NCBI RefSeq assembly: GCF_019458025.1 | Contig: NZ_JAHZUY010000033.1 | Location: 1-40,878 of the forward strand | Length of the DNA: 40,878 nt | From: Caldovatus aquaticus | GTDB lineage: Bacteria > Pseudomonadota > Alphaproteobacteria > Acetobacterales > Acetobacteraceae | Reading direction: 5' to 3' | In this document: positions 31,800 through 40,682 of the stretch, in pieces | How positions within the stretch are numbered: position 1 is the stretch's first letter | How the letters are laid out: every line of letters begins with the position of its first letter | Program-made: the position numbers and the translations under genes | The notes under the pieces: model-generated | Seen by the model: the letters and a program-made list of their open reading frames with translations, nothing else | Database searches by the model: none | Told to the model about the DNA's origin: nothing

Positions 31800-33647
31800 A
31801 TGACGGAGAAGGGCAAGTTCAATCTCTGGTACTGGGTCGCGGCGCTGTTCGGCCTGCTCGCGATCCAGTACCTCGTCACGCTCGGCCAGCAGGTCGCGCC
31901 GATCCCCTACAGCGAGTTCCAGCGGCTCCTGCGCGAGGGCAAGGTCGCCGAGGTCGGCGTCTCCGACCGCTTCATCCAGGGCGTGCTGAAGGAGCCGCTG
32001 CCCGGCGGCCAGACCCGCTTCGCCACCACCCGGGTCGAGCGCGAGATCGCCGAGGAGCTCGACCGCTACGGCGTGCGCTACACCGGCCAGATCGAGAGCA
32101 CGCTGGTGCGCGACATCCTCTCCTGGGTCGTGCCGATGGCGCTGTTCGTCGGGGTCTGGTTCTGGCTCGGTCGCCGCCTGCTCGGCGCGCAGGGCGGGCT
32201 GATGCAGATCGGCAAGAGCAAGGCCAAGGTCTATGTCGAGGCCGACACCGGCGTCACCTTCGCCGACGTCGCCGGGGTGGACGAGGCGAAGGAGGAGCTG
32301 CGCGAGATCGTGGACTTCCTCAAGGACCCCGAGCGCTACAGCCGCCTCGGCGGGCGGATGCCGAAGGGCGTGCTGCTGGTGGGCCCGCCGGGCACCGGCA
32401 AGACGCTGCTCGCCAAGGCGGTGGCGGGCGAGGCGAAGGTGCCGTTCTTCTCGATCTCCGGCTCGGAGTTCGTCGAGATGTTCGTCGGCGTCGGCGCGGC
32501 GCGGGTGCGCGACCTGTTCGAGCAGGCGCGGGCCCGGGCCCCCGCCATCATCTTCATCGACGAGCTCGACGCGCTCGGGCGCGCGCGCGGCATCCCTGGA
32601 CCCTACGGGGGCGGGCACCAGGAGGCGGAGCAGACGCTGAACCAGCTCCTGACCGAGATGGACGGGTTCGACTCGCGCTCCGGCCTCATCATCCTCGCCG
32701 CCACCAACCGGCCGGAGATCCTCGATCCGGCGCTCCTGCGCGCCGGCCGCTTCGACCGCCAGGTGCTGGTGGACCGGCCGGACAAGAAGGGGCGCGTGCA
32801 GATCCTCAAGGTCCACATGCGCAAGGTGAAGCTCGCCCCGGACGTGGACGCGGAGCAGGTGGCGGCGCTGACGCCGGGCTTCACCGGCGCCGATCTCGCC
32901 AACCTCGTCAACGAGGCGGCGCTGCTCGCCACCCGCCGCGGCGCCGATGCGGTGACGATGCAGGACTTCACCAACGCGATCGAGCGCATCGTGGCCGGGC
33001 TCGAGAAGCGCAACCGCCTGCTCAACCCGCGCGAGCGCGAGATCGTCGCCCATCACGAGATGGGCCATGCGCTGGTCGCGCTCTCCCTGCCGGGCGTGGA
33101 CCCGGTGCACAAGGTCTCGATCATCCCGCGCGGCATCGGCGCGCTCGGCTACACCATCCAGCGCCCGACCGAGGACCGCTTCCTGATGACGCGCGAGGAG
33201 CTCGAGCACAAGATGATGGTGCTGCTCGGAGGGCGCGCCGCGGAGCTGCTGGTGTTCAACCATCTCTCGACCGGCGCCGCCGACGACCTGCAGCGCGTCA
33301 CCGACATCGCCCGCGCCATGGTGACGCGCTACGGCATGTCGGAGCGGCTCGGCAGCGTCGCCTACGAGCGCGACCCGCGCACCTTCCTCGCCGGCCCGAA
33401 CGCGCTGCCGTTCGGCCCGCGCGAGCGCGACTTCGGCGAGGAGACGGGCAACGCGATCGACGCCGAGGTGCGCGCCATCGTGGACCGCATGCTGGAGCGC
33501 ACGCTCTCCATCCTGCGCGAGCGGCGCGAGGCGCTCGAGCGGGGCGCGCGCCTGCTGCTCGAGAAGGAGACGCTGGACGAGGCGGATCTGGCGCAGCTCG
33601 TGGACCGCGGCCCCGGCCCGGCGGCGGAGCGCCGCGCCGCCGAGTAG
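31800..33647 (+). CDS. ftsH: ATP-dependent zinc metalloprotease FtsH
   Basis: A 615-residue membrane-anchored AAA+ protease that extracts and degrades membrane and some cytosolic proteins. Transmembrane helix 1 is residues 10-28 and helix 2 about 108-124, with a periplasmic domain between. Walker A is GPPGTGKT (195-202), the pore loop [14 protein letters not shown] and the SRH arginines follow, and the zinc site is HEMGH at 419-423 (most family members have HEAGH). After LGRARG there is a longer loop ([11 protein letters not shown]) than in the main alphaproteobacterial FtsH. Its place after recR rather than beside tilS suggests a second paralogue; this is inference. GGGAGGACC precedes the ATG. 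Confidence 0.92.
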   Translation: MTEKGKFNLWYWVAALFGLLAIQYLVTLGQQVAPIPYSEFQRLLREGKVAEVGVSDRFIQGVLKEPLPGGQTRFATTRVEREIAEELDRYGVRYTGQIESTLVRDILSWVVPMALFVGVWFWLGRRLLGAQGGLMQIGKSKAKVYVEADTGVTFADVAGVDEAKEELREIVDFLKDPERYSRLGGRMPKGVLLVGPPGTGKTLLAKAVAGEAKVPFFSISGSEFVEMFVGVGAARVRDLFEQARARAPAIIFIDELDALGRARGIPGPYGGGHQEAEQTLNQLLTEMDGFDSRSGLIILAATNRPEILDPALLRAGRFDRQVLVDRPDKKGRVQILKVHMRKVKLAPDVDAEQVAALTPGFTGADLANLVNEAALLATRRGADAVTMQDFTNAIERIVAGLEKRNRLLNPREREIVAHHEMGHALVALSLPGVDPVHKVSIIPRGIGALGYTIQRPTEDRFLMTREELEHKMMVLLGGRAAELLVFNHLSTGAADDLQRVTDIARAMVTRYGMSERLGSVAYERDPRTFLAGPNALPFGPRERDFGEETGNAIDAEVRAIVDRMLERTLSILRERREALERGARLLLEKETLDEADLAQLVDRGPGPAAERRAAE

Positions 33648-33827
33648 CGCCTGCGGGCGGCCTCCGGCCGGGCGATCCCGTTCCCCGGCGCCCCCGGGGC
33701 GCGGCGCCGGCAGCGCGGCTGGCGCGCGGGTTGCCGCAGCATCGTGTTCCGGCGCCGTCGTTGCGCGTACGCGCCGCGGTCCGCCGCCCGGGCGGATGGC
33801 AACACCTTGCAGTGGAACGGAGTCCGC

Positions 33828-33926
33828 ATGACCCGGCACAAGAACCCCGGCAACTTCGCCAGCGACCGCGAGAAGGCGCGCGAGGCCGGCCATAAGGGCG
33901 GGCAGCGCTCGCACGGCGGACGGTGA
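33828..33926 (+). CDS. KGG-domain general stress protein (32 residues)
   Basis: A tiny basic protein containing the KGG/Con-10 motif: GNFASDREKAREAGHKGGQ followed by SHGG. YciG-type proteins of this family are made in stress and stationary phase; molecular function is unknown. The reading frame extends upstream, but the ATG at 33828, with GGAACGGAG just before it, gives exactly the family domain. It is probably a monocistronic gene ended by the hairpin at 33967. Confidence 0.82.
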   Translation: MTRHKNPGNFASDREKAREAGHKGGQRSHGGR

Positions 33927-33966
33927 TCCTCGCCCGGCGAGGCAGCCCGGGGCGGACACGGCCGAA

Positions 33967-33992
33967 GGCGGCGGGCAGAAGCGCCCGCCGCC
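33967..33992. terminator. Strong hairpin between convergent genes
   Basis: GGCGGCGGGC (33967-33976) pairs perfectly with GCCCGCCGCC (33983-33992) around an AGAAGC loop. It lies between the KGG gene and the converging P460 pseudogene and could terminate both. There is no T-tract. Confidence 0.55.
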
Positions 33993-33998
33993 GCCCGT

Positions 33999-34578
33999 TC
34001 AGCGGCGCGTCTGCGCGTAGTCCCAGGTGGCGAAGGTGAAGTCCTGCTGCGCACGCTGCTGCAGGTGACAGGTGAAGCACGCCTCGACGGGGGCGTTGTT
34101 GCGCGAGCCGTCGCCGTTGAAGCGGGCATACTCCCACTCGCCGTTGCGCTTCTGCGGCCCGTAGCCCTCGCCCCAGCCGCGCTCCCTCTGCTGGGCGTTG
34201 ATCGCGAGTCATGGCCCCGGCTCCGGGATGAAGCGCCCCTGCTGGTCGAGCAGCGGGTTGCCGTCCGGGCCGGGCCGTGCCCGCAGGTCGGCAAGGATCA
34301 CGATCGTGCCGTAGGGCAGGGGCTGGACGGGGCGGAGCTCCGCGAAGGCCTCGGAGTTGATGAAGGATGTGGCGGATGATCTTGCGTTCGCGGTGGTCAA
34401 CGACGCTGTAGCGGATGAAGCGGCGTTCCCAGTCCGGCGGGAGCGTGATGTTGTGCGGCCCCGGCGTGTAGGCGCCGGCGGGCTGCTGCCGTTGCGGTTG
34501 CGCGAGGGCGGCCGCGCCGGCGAAGGCAAGCAGCCCGCCGGCGCCGAGGGTCGCGGCAAGCATGGTCGGACGGCGCAT
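33999..34578 (-). pseudogene. Cytochrome P460 family gene, frameshifted and with a stop
   Basis: Three pieces in two frames together form one P460-type cytochrome. The first (from ATG 34578) has a signal peptide, MLAATLGAGGLLAFAGAAAL, then NITLPPDWERRFIRYSVVDH. After RKIIRH (about 34364-34370) the frame shifts; the correct frame continues FINSEAFAELRPVQPLPYGT. A TGA at 34209-34211 interrupts that frame, and beyond it the same frame runs INAQQRERGWGEGYGPQKRN to the haem motif ACFTCH and WDYAQTRR, ending at 33999. So there is one single-base insertion and one in-frame stop. The ribosome binding site GGGAGGAACG is intact. A sequencing error at one site is possible, but two independent lesions favour a real pseudogene. 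Confidence 0.78.
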
Positions 34579-34704
34579 GGTGACGTTCCTCCCGGGGCAC
34601 GCGCGAAGCGCCCCGGTCCATCCGACCTCATCGGGCCGCCGCGGGGCAACCGCTTTCGCCGGCCGCGGGGTGCTGGCCTGCCGGCCGCGGCTCCGCCCGG
34701 CCGC

Positions 34705-35412
34705 TCAGGCCGACAGGTCCTCCGCCGGCGCCCGGCGCGCCAGGCCGTCGAACAGGTCGAGCATCCGCTCCCGCCAGGCATGGAGCGGGTCGTCGGGCGT
34801 CAGCAGGGGGAAGGCGCTGACGCAGCGCGCCCACTGGAAGCCGCCGAAGACGATGTGGTCGGCGTAGGCCGGTCCGTCCGCGCCACCGAGCCAGGGCCGC
34901 TCGCGCAGCACCATCCGCACGGGGTGCATCGCCTGGCGGAACTGCACGACCCGCGCCTCGCGGTCCGCGGTCACCTCGGCGAGCGGCCTGCCGTAGCGCC
35001 GCTCGCGCGAGGCGACGAAATAGGCCCGGTCCTCCGGCCCGAGATGCGCCGGAATGTCGGCCACCACCAGGGAGGCGATGCCGGGGATCTGCACCGCGTC
35101 TGCCCAGGCGTTGACGAAGCGCGCCAGGGCCCGCCCGCCGGGGCCGCCGAACAGGGAAGGGCGGTCGGGATAGGCGTCCTCCAGGTACTCGGCGATGCGC
35201 CAGGAGTCGCTGACCACCCGCTCGCCGTCGCGCAGCACCGGCACCTTGTCCTGGCCCGAGTCGGCGATCGCGGCCTTGTCGGTGAAGCGCCAGGGAAGGG
35301 TTTCGAACGCCAGCCCCTTGTGCGCGAGGGCGAGCTTCGCCCGCCAGCAGAAGGGGCTGAAGCGGCGCGCGGGGTCCGCTCCGCAGAGATCGTGCAGTAT
35401 CCGTGCCGGCAT
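34705..35412 (-). CDS. Glutathione S-transferase family protein
   Basis: A 235-residue GST. The thioredoxin-fold N-terminal half has [20 protein letters not shown] (active-site Ser/Cys region), [23 protein letters not shown] (glutathione-binding Val-Pro and Ser) and the alpha-helical C-terminal domain follows from about residue 95. It resembles LigE/beta-etherase-like GSTs, but substrate cannot be told. GGGAAGGAG precedes the ATG at 35412. It is divergent from glpK (83 bases). Confidence 0.88.
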   Translation of the reverse strand: MPARILHDLCGADPARRFSPFCWRAKLALAHKGLAFETLPWRFTDKAAIADSGQDKVPVLRDGERVVSDSWRIAEYLEDAYPDRPSLFGGPGGRALARFVNAWADAVQIPGIASLVVADIPAHLGPEDRAYFVASRERRYGRPLAEVTADREARVVQFRQAMHPVRMVLRERPWLGGADGPAYADHIVFGGFQWARCVSAFPLLTPDDPLHAWRERMLDLFDGLARRAPAEDLSA

Positions 35413-35495
35413 GCCGTTCTCCTTCCCTCGCCCGGCGCTTCCACCGTAGTCTTCCGGCAGGGATTTCGGAACCGCAGGACATTCCACGATCCGGC

Positions 35496-37046
35496 ATGGC
35501 GGAGCTGCTGCTCGCCCTCGACCAGGGCACCACCTCGACGCGCGCGATCCTGTTCGGGCCGGACCTGCTGCCGCGCGCGGCGGCGCAGCGCGCGCTGCCG
35601 CAGCACTACCCCGCCCCGGCCTGGGTGGAGCACGAGCCGGAGGACATCTGGTCGGCCAGCCTCGCCGTGCTGCGCGAGGCGCTGGCGCGCGGCGGGGCCG
35701 GAGGGCGCGAGGTGGCGGGCCTCGGCATCACCAACCAGCGCGAGACCGCGCTGGTCTGGGACCGCGCCACCGGCCGGGCGATCCACCGCGCCATCGTCTG
35801 GCAGGACCGCCGCACCGCCGGGGCCTGCGCCCGGCTGCGCGGGGACGCGGCGGCCTCGGCGCTGGTCGCGGAGCGCACCGGCCTCCTGCCCGATCCCTAC
35901 TTCTCCGCCACCAAGCTCGCCTGGATCCTCGACAACGTGGCCGGCGCGCGCGCCGCGGCCGAGCGCGGCGACCTCTGCTTCGGCACGGTGGACAGCTTCC
36001 TGCTGTTCCGCCTGACGGGCGGGCGCGTGCACGCGACCGACGCCACCAACGCCGCGCGCACCATGCTGTTCGACATCCGCCGCGGCGCCTGGGACGAGGA
36101 CCTGCTGCGCCTGTTCCGCATCCCCGCCGCGCTGCTGCCCGAGGTGCGCGACTGTGCCGCGGAGTTCGGCACCACCGAGCCCGGCCTGCTCGGCGGCGCG
36201 GCCGTGCCGGTCCGGGGCATGGCCGGCGACCAGCAGGCGGCGACCCTCGGCCAGGCCTGCTTCGCGCCGGGCATGGTCAAGGCGACCTACGGCACGGGCT
36301 GCTTCGCGCTGCTCAACACCGGGAGCGTCGCGGTGGCCTCGCGCCACCGGCTGCTCACCACCATCGCCTGGCAGCTCGGCGGCCGGCGCACCTATGCGCT
36401 GGAGGGCGCGATCTTCGCCGCCGGCGCGACGGTGCAGTGGCTGCGCGACGGGCTCGGCCTGATCGCCGAGGCGCGGGAGGCGGGGGAGCTGGCGGCGCGG
36501 GCCGATCCCCGGCAGGCGGTCTATCTGGTCCCCGCCTTCACCGGGCTCGGCGCGCCGTGGTGGGACGCCGAGGCGCGCGGGGCCCTGTTCGGCCTGACGC
36601 GCGGCACCACCCGCGCCGAGATCGCCCGCGCCGCGCTGGAGAGCGTCGCCTACCAGACCGCCGACCTGCTTGCGGCGATGGAGGCCGATCTCGCCGCCGG
36701 CCTGCCCGACGCCGCCGCCTCCGCGCCGGAGCGGCGGGTGCTGCGGGTGGACGGCGGCATGGTGGCCTCGGACTGGACCATGCAGTTCCTCGCCGACCTG
36801 CTCGGCGCCCCGGTGGATCGGCCGACGGTGCTGGAGACGACGGCGCTCGGCGCCGCCTATCTCGCCGGCGTCCAGGCCGGGCTGCGCGCCGGGCCGGAGG
36901 CGGCGGGAACCCATTGGCGGCGCGACCGCCGCTTCCTCCCCGCCATGGCGCGGGAGGAGGCGGAGCGCCGCCTGGCGGGCTGGCGCGATGCGGTGCGCCG
37001 GACCCTGACGGCCGGCCGGGCCGGCGACCCGACGGAGGCATGCTGA
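35496..37046 (+). CDS. glpK: Glycerol kinase
   Basis: A 516-residue FGGY kinase phosphorylating glycerol to glycerol-3-phosphate. The N-terminal phosphate loop is [68 protein letters not shown] and [16 protein letters not shown] are the family blocks, and [18 protein letters not shown] is near the C-terminus. Length is slightly above the typical 500. No glpF, glpD or glpR is near. The ATG at 35496 lacks an obvious ribosome binding site; PAP2 follows after three bases. Confidence 0.95.
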   Translation: MAELLLALDQGTTSTRAILFGPDLLPRAAAQRALPQHYPAPAWVEHEPEDIWSASLAVLREALARGGAGGREVAGLGITNQRETALVWDRATGRAIHRAIVWQDRRTAGACARLRGDAAASALVAERTGLLPDPYFSATKLAWILDNVAGARAAAERGDLCFGTVDSFLLFRLTGGRVHATDATNAARTMLFDIRRGAWDEDLLRLFRIPAALLPEVRDCAAEFGTTEPGLLGGAAVPVRGMAGDQQAATLGQACFAPGMVKATYGTGCFALLNTGSVAVASRHRLLTTIAWQLGGRRTYALEGAIFAAGATVQWLRDGLGLIAEAREAGELAARADPRQAVYLVPAFTGLGAPWWDAEARGALFGLTRGTTRAEIARAALESVAYQTADLLAAMEADLAAGLPDAAASAPERRVLRVDGGMVASDWTMQFLADLLGAPVDRPTVLETTALGAAYLAGVQAGLRAGPEAAGTHWRRDRRFLPAMAREEAERRLAGWRDAVRRTLTAGRAGDPTEAC

Positions 37047-37049
37047 GCG

Positions 37050-37763
37050 ATGGTGCGCATCGCCATGGACACCCGCGGCGTGGCGCCGCAGCACCAGGCG
37101 GACCCCGCCGAGCGGCGGGCCGGCCTGCTCGGCGCCTTCGGCGCCGTCTGCGTCGTCGCCCTCGCGCTCTACGTCATGCTGTTCGACCGCGCCGAGCTCG
37201 ACGCCCTGCTGCAGGACGCGCTCGACCGGGCTGCGGCCTGGGCAGACCCGTTCCGGACCTACTGGGTCGAGCAGGCGGCCCGCGACCTGGCGCCGGCGGG
37301 CGGGCCGACCATGATCGGGCTGGTGGTCGCGGTGGCCACGGCGCATGTCCTCCTCAGCCGAGGCGGGCGGGTCGCGGCGCTGGTGCTGACGGCGCTCGCG
37401 ACCGGCATCGTGGCGGCGCTGATCCTCAAGCTGACCCTCGGCCGGTCCGGCGCGTCCTTCTCGGTGCACGCGTTCGGCCTGTTCAGCGCCGGCTTCCCGA
37501 GCATCGGCGCGCTGCTGGCGCCGATCCTCTATCTCACCCTCGGGGCGGCGCTTGCCGTGGTGTATGGCGGCCGCCTGGTCGGCGCCTTCCTGATCGCCTG
37601 CGCGGCGCTGGGGACGCTGCTGGTCGGGCTCAGTCGTGTCCTCCTGCACATGCACCTGCCCACCGACGTGCTCGCCGGCTGGTCGGCCGGCCTCGCCTGG
37701 GCCTCGCTGTGCTGGGTCGTGGTGCGGCGCAGCCGGTTCTGGGGGCGGGAGGACGCGGGCTGA
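37050..37763 (+). CDS. PAP2-like membrane protein with degenerate active site
   Basis: A 237-residue protein with about six hydrophobic helices. Motif 3 of PAP2 phosphatases is intact (Ser195, Arg196, His202 and Asp206 in SRVLLHMHLPTD). Motif 1 is eroded: Lys127 is present, but the RP at the expected place is GA (134-135). Motif 2, normally PSGH, reads PSIG at 150-153, so the catalytic histidine is missing. It is therefore either a pseudo-enzyme or has a different chemistry. GGAGG lies upstream within the glpK end and the stop is only three bases before, so it is coupled to glpK, tempting a link to glycerolipid metabolism. Confidence 0.75.
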   Translation: MVRIAMDTRGVAPQHQADPAERRAGLLGAFGAVCVVALALYVMLFDRAELDALLQDALDRAAAWADPFRTYWVEQAARDLAPAGGPTMIGLVVAVATAHVLLSRGGRVAALVLTALATGIVAALILKLTLGRSGASFSVHAFGLFSAGFPSIGALLAPILYLTLGAALAVVYGGRLVGAFLIACAALGTLLVGLSRVLLHMHLPTDVLAGWSAGLAWASLCWVVVRRSRFWGREDAG

Positions 37764-38238
37764 TCGCGGCCCGCCGGAAACGGCCGCAACCGTGGACCGG
37801 GCCAGCGGGCAAGGAAGCCAGGCCGCTGGCCCGCGCACGGCCGGGGATGCCGCCCTCAGGCCGTCCTGCCGCCTGCGGCCGGATCGGGTCCGCTGCCGAG
37901 GGACGGCGTGATGGCGTCGGCCAGGGGGCGGCGGACGCAGTGGAGGGGGCGAGCCTCACGCTCGTCCCTACTGCGATCACGATCCGCGGGGCGCCAACGG
38001 GCTGACCGGCCAGGGCGCGCACCAGCCGGCCGCCGAACGCGCACCGGTCCGCGGCGAGGGCGAGACCGCTGCCTCCGGCGTCGCGCGCCGACCGCCGCAC
38101 CCGCGCGGCCAGCGCGCTCCGCCGCGCCGCGATGAGCCTCTCCGGCCGCCGGGAGGCCGGCGGTGCGGCGAACAGGCGCCCGTGATGCGGCGGCCGCCGA
38201 GACCGGGGAACCGACAAGGACGAAATGGACCGCCGGGC
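37764..38238. other. Region without a gene; one stable hairpin
   Basis: These 475 bases follow the PAP2 gene and face the end of the NepR-like gene. The only structure I note is GGGGCGAGC (37946-37954) pairing with GCTCGTCCC (37960-37968), nine pairs with one G-U. Open frames here have no recognisable similarity. It may be a decayed gene. Confidence 0.4.
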
Positions 38239-38562
38239 TCAGCCACTGCGGCGCCGTGCGCGATCTTCCTCGATAAGGCGCAGCCACTCCATCGGAACGG
38301 CTTCGTCCTTGTAGCGGTCGAACATGGTATGGAGGCTGCGACTGAGCCAGACGGCGAAGAAGGTCGCCTCGGCTGTCGTTCGTCCGTGCCCCGACCGAAC
38401 CGGGCGGTGCAACCGAAGGGCGGCAACGGCGGTGGCCTTGCCGTTGGTGCGCTTCGCGCCGCTGGGGGCGCTGCGATCGGTCAGAGGCCACCGGCCGGCA
38501 CGACGGTCGCCTTTTGCCTCGGCCCGCCGAACGGCATCCTCCGTGTCGTTCAGGTCCCCCAT
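38239..38562 (-). CDS. NepR-like anti-sigma factor (tentative)
   Basis: A 107-residue protein whose last 45 residues resemble the NepR anti-sigma domain: WLSRSLHTMFDRYKDEAVP followed by MEWLRLIEE fits the pattern of a helix, short loop with EPVP-like sequence and a second helix ending in a hydrophobic L-I/L-L. NepR binds EcfG-type sigma factors until PhyR displaces it. An Arg/Ala-rich disordered N-terminus of about 60 residues precedes. It lies 68 bases after an EcfG-like gene on the same strand, as expected of a partner. The ATG at 38562 has GGAAG upstream. The match is by pattern only. Confidence 0.55.
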   Translation of the reverse strand: MGDLNDTEDAVRRAEAKGDRRAGRWPLTDRSAPSGAKRTNGKATAVAALRLHRPVRSGHGRTTAEATFFAVWLSRSLHTMFDRYKDEAVPMEWLRLIEEDRARRRSG

Positions 38563-38630
38563 CACCACTTCCGGTCGCAACGGCGACAGCAGACCCGCAG
38601 TGCCCGCCATCCGTTCCGGATCGCGAACTC

Positions 38631-39212
38631 CTAAACCAGCGCGCGCAGATCGCTGACCCTGCTCGCCCATCGCTTGCGGCCAGGACAGCTGGGGGCCACG
38701 ACCGCGTGGGCCATCGTGGCGGCGGGCCGATCCTCTTCTCCGAGCAGCCAGACCTGCAGTTGCCGACGCGCGCGGAAGACCCGGCTCTTCGCCGTGCCGA
38801 CGGCGCAAGCGGTCGCGCTCGCCACCTCCTCGTAGCTCAGCCCCTGCAGCACCACCATGAACAGCGCCTCGCGCTGATCGGCGGGGAGGCGGGCCAGGGC
38901 GCGGCCGAGCTCCTTGAGCACCAATCGGTCCTCGTGCGCGCCGCTGACGGCGAAGGCGGACATCGGCACGTCGTCGATGTCGGTCGTCTCGCGCTGCTTG
39001 CGCAGGGTGGAGATGAACCGGTTGCGCAGGATGCGGTGCATCCAGGCGGCGAAATTGGTTCCCGGCATGAAGCTTTCCTGCGCCGCCAGCGCGTTCGCCA
39101 CCGCGTCCTGCACCAGATCCTCGGCCGCCGCGCGGTTGCGCGTCAGGGCGAGTGCCTGGATGCGCAGCTTCGGCAGGAGCGCGATGAGCTGGTCGTGGAA
39201 ATCGTCGTGCAT
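38631..39212 (-). CDS. ECF sigma factor, EcfG-like
   Basis: A 193-residue sigma factor with sigma-2 at about 10-73 (LTRNRAAAEDLVQDAVANAL and NFAAWMHRILRNRFISTLRK) and sigma-4 at 99-152 (LARLPADQREALFMVVLQGL, SYEEVASATACAVGTAKSRV). The signature DQREAL-SYEE-CAVGT-KSRV is that of the EcfG group controlling the alphaproteobacterial general stress response. A second sigma-factor gene precedes it after 65 bases, and a NepR-like gene follows. The start is 39212; a longer frame reaches 39281. Confidence 0.85.
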   Translation of the reverse strand: MHDDFHDQLIALLPKLRIQALALTRNRAAAEDLVQDAVANALAAQESFMPGTNFAAWMHRILRNRFISTLRKQRETTDIDDVPMSAFAVSGAHEDRLVLKELGRALARLPADQREALFMVVLQGLSYEEVASATACAVGTAKSRVFRARRQLQVWLLGEEDRPAATMAHAVVAPSCPGRKRWASRVSDLRALV

Positions 39213-39277
39213 GGGTTGTCCCTGTGCCTCGCGACCGGGAAATGCCGCGCGGCGTGGGCTTGTTGCCTCGCGCGGCG

Positions 39278-39853
39278 TCACAGCGCCGCGAGCGGTTCGC
39301 GCTCCCCGGCCGCCGCGGCGCGCGGCGGCGCGCCGTCGAGGGCGGCGGCGAGCAGCCTGCGCCCGCGGCTGAGGCGCGCCCGCATGGTGCCGGCCGGAAC
39401 GTTGCAGAGCGCGGCCGCCTCCTCGCAGGAGAGGCCCTGCGCGCCGACCAGGACCAGCGCCTCACGCAGGATGAGGGGCAGCGAGGCGAGGGTGCGCTCC
39501 AGGTCGTGCAGTCCGGCTTCGTGCTCCTGCGGCGGCGGGCGCCCCTCCTCCGGCGGGCCGGCGGCAGCGATGCGGACGACCTCGCGCCGGCGCCGGCGGT
39601 GGCTCTCGCGGAAGGCGTTGCGCAGCACGGCGAAGGCCCAGGAGCGCAGCCTCGCGCACGGATCCTCGGCGGCGCCGACGCGGAAGCGGGGCAGGGCGCG
39701 CAGCATGCGCAGCAGCGCCTCCTGCACAAGATCGTCGCCCTCGGCGCGCGATCCCGCGAGCAGGCGGGCGAAGGCGCGCAACTCCGGCAACAATCGCGCG
39801 AGAGTGGTCCTGGGATCGAAAGCTTTGTCTTGTTGTGCCACGGCCAACTGCAT
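39278..39853 (-). CDS. ECF sigma factor (second paralogue)
   Basis: A 191-residue sigma factor. Sigma-2 covers about 15-90 (LPELRAFARLLAGSRAEGDDLVQEAL and LRSWAFAVLRNAFRESHRRR) and sigma-4 about 118-172 (ASLPLILREALVLVGAQGLS, CEEAAALCNVPAGTMRARLS). It is related to the neighbour but diverged. The Arg-rich joint and Pro-rich linker (90-112) are longer. The ATG at 39853 begins MQLAVAQQDK. The upstream sequence has a GGAAC core but no matching CGTT at the right distance, so control by itself is not shown. Confidence 0.85.
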   Translation of the reverse strand: MQLAVAQQDKAFDPRTTLARLLPELRAFARLLAGSRAEGDDLVQEALLRMLRALPRFRVGAAEDPCARLRSWAFAVLRNAFRESHRRRRREVVRIAAAGPPEEGRPPPQEHEAGLHDLERTLASLPLILREALVLVGAQGLSCEEAAALCNVPAGTMRARLSRGRRLLAAALDGAPPRAAAAGEREPLAAL

Positions 39854-40682
39854 ATCAACGCGTGCCGGTCCGTGGCACGGCATTGTTCCGCGGCGGAGGA
39901 TGACAAGACGATGAGCGCGACCGGCGGGCACCGCCGGCTGGGCACCGATCCGTTCCCCGCGCGCGCCGCCTGGCGGCCGCGCCGGCGATGCGCTGGCGGC
40001 GCGGTCGCTGCCGGAGGTGCCGGAACGGCCGGCGCCGGTGGCGAAGCGGCGGGCGAGCGGGCCGCGGGGGAGCCTTCCACCTACCCCAGAATGCTCTTTC
40101 CTCCGCTCGCGCGGCCGGGCACCCGCTGACTGCGCACGGGTCGGGAGGGACCCCGGGGACGGCCGTCCTCGACCCCGCTGAGCCGATGCGCGCCGGAGCC
40201 GGCGCGCAAGATGCCCCGCGCCAGCGCCACCGAGCGGGTGCGGACATCGGGAGGGGACGATCATCGCCAGGGACATCCCGATCAGGGTCGAGAGCCGCGG
40301 CGATGCCGCAGCCGACATCGGAGGCGGGCGGAGCATGCCTGTGCCGTGGCGAAGGCGGGCAATGCCCGGCATGCGTTGAGCGACGCCAAGCTCGGTGGCG
40401 CGTTTCCGCAAGCGGGATCGCGCGCCGCTGATCTTCCTCGCTTCCCCCCCCCGAGCCTCTGGCGACCGCCTGGGCGGTGGAGCGCCCCTCCGCCCTCACC
40501 CAGCGCTTCGACCCCATGACACCCGTTATCGGCACCGGCCCGGCGGTCGCGCGCCAGGTACGGGCGCGCCGAAGGCGCCCGGCGGTGCTCCCCGGTCCGC
40601 TTGGCCCTTGCCGGGCGAACGAACGGCGGGCGATGCTCGCCCCGGCCAAGGGAGGAATGGCCCATGCCGGATCACGGCGGCG
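39854..40682. other. 829-base region with no clear gene
   Basis: Between the sigma factor and the right IS fragment no frame shows family similarity. Open frames are Arg/Gly/Pro-rich shadows. A short segment on the minus strand near 40250-40335 reads MSAAASPRLSTLIGMSLAMI and could be a decayed N-terminal signal of a membrane protein, but that is weak. The region may have been eroded by IS activity. Confidence 0.35.

Noticed and set aside
37630-38217. Open frame on minus overlapping the PAP2 gene
   Set aside because: Its second half is antisense to PAP2 and the remainder shows no family resemblance.
39857-39889. EcfG-type promoter GGAAC ... CGTT upstream of the second sigma gene
   Set aside because: The two elements are separated by 24 bases on the minus strand; the known spacing is 16-17.
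40250-40335. Start of a membrane sensor gene on minus
   Set aside because: Only a short hydrophobic run; no HAMP, kinase or chemoreceptor sequence follows in frame.
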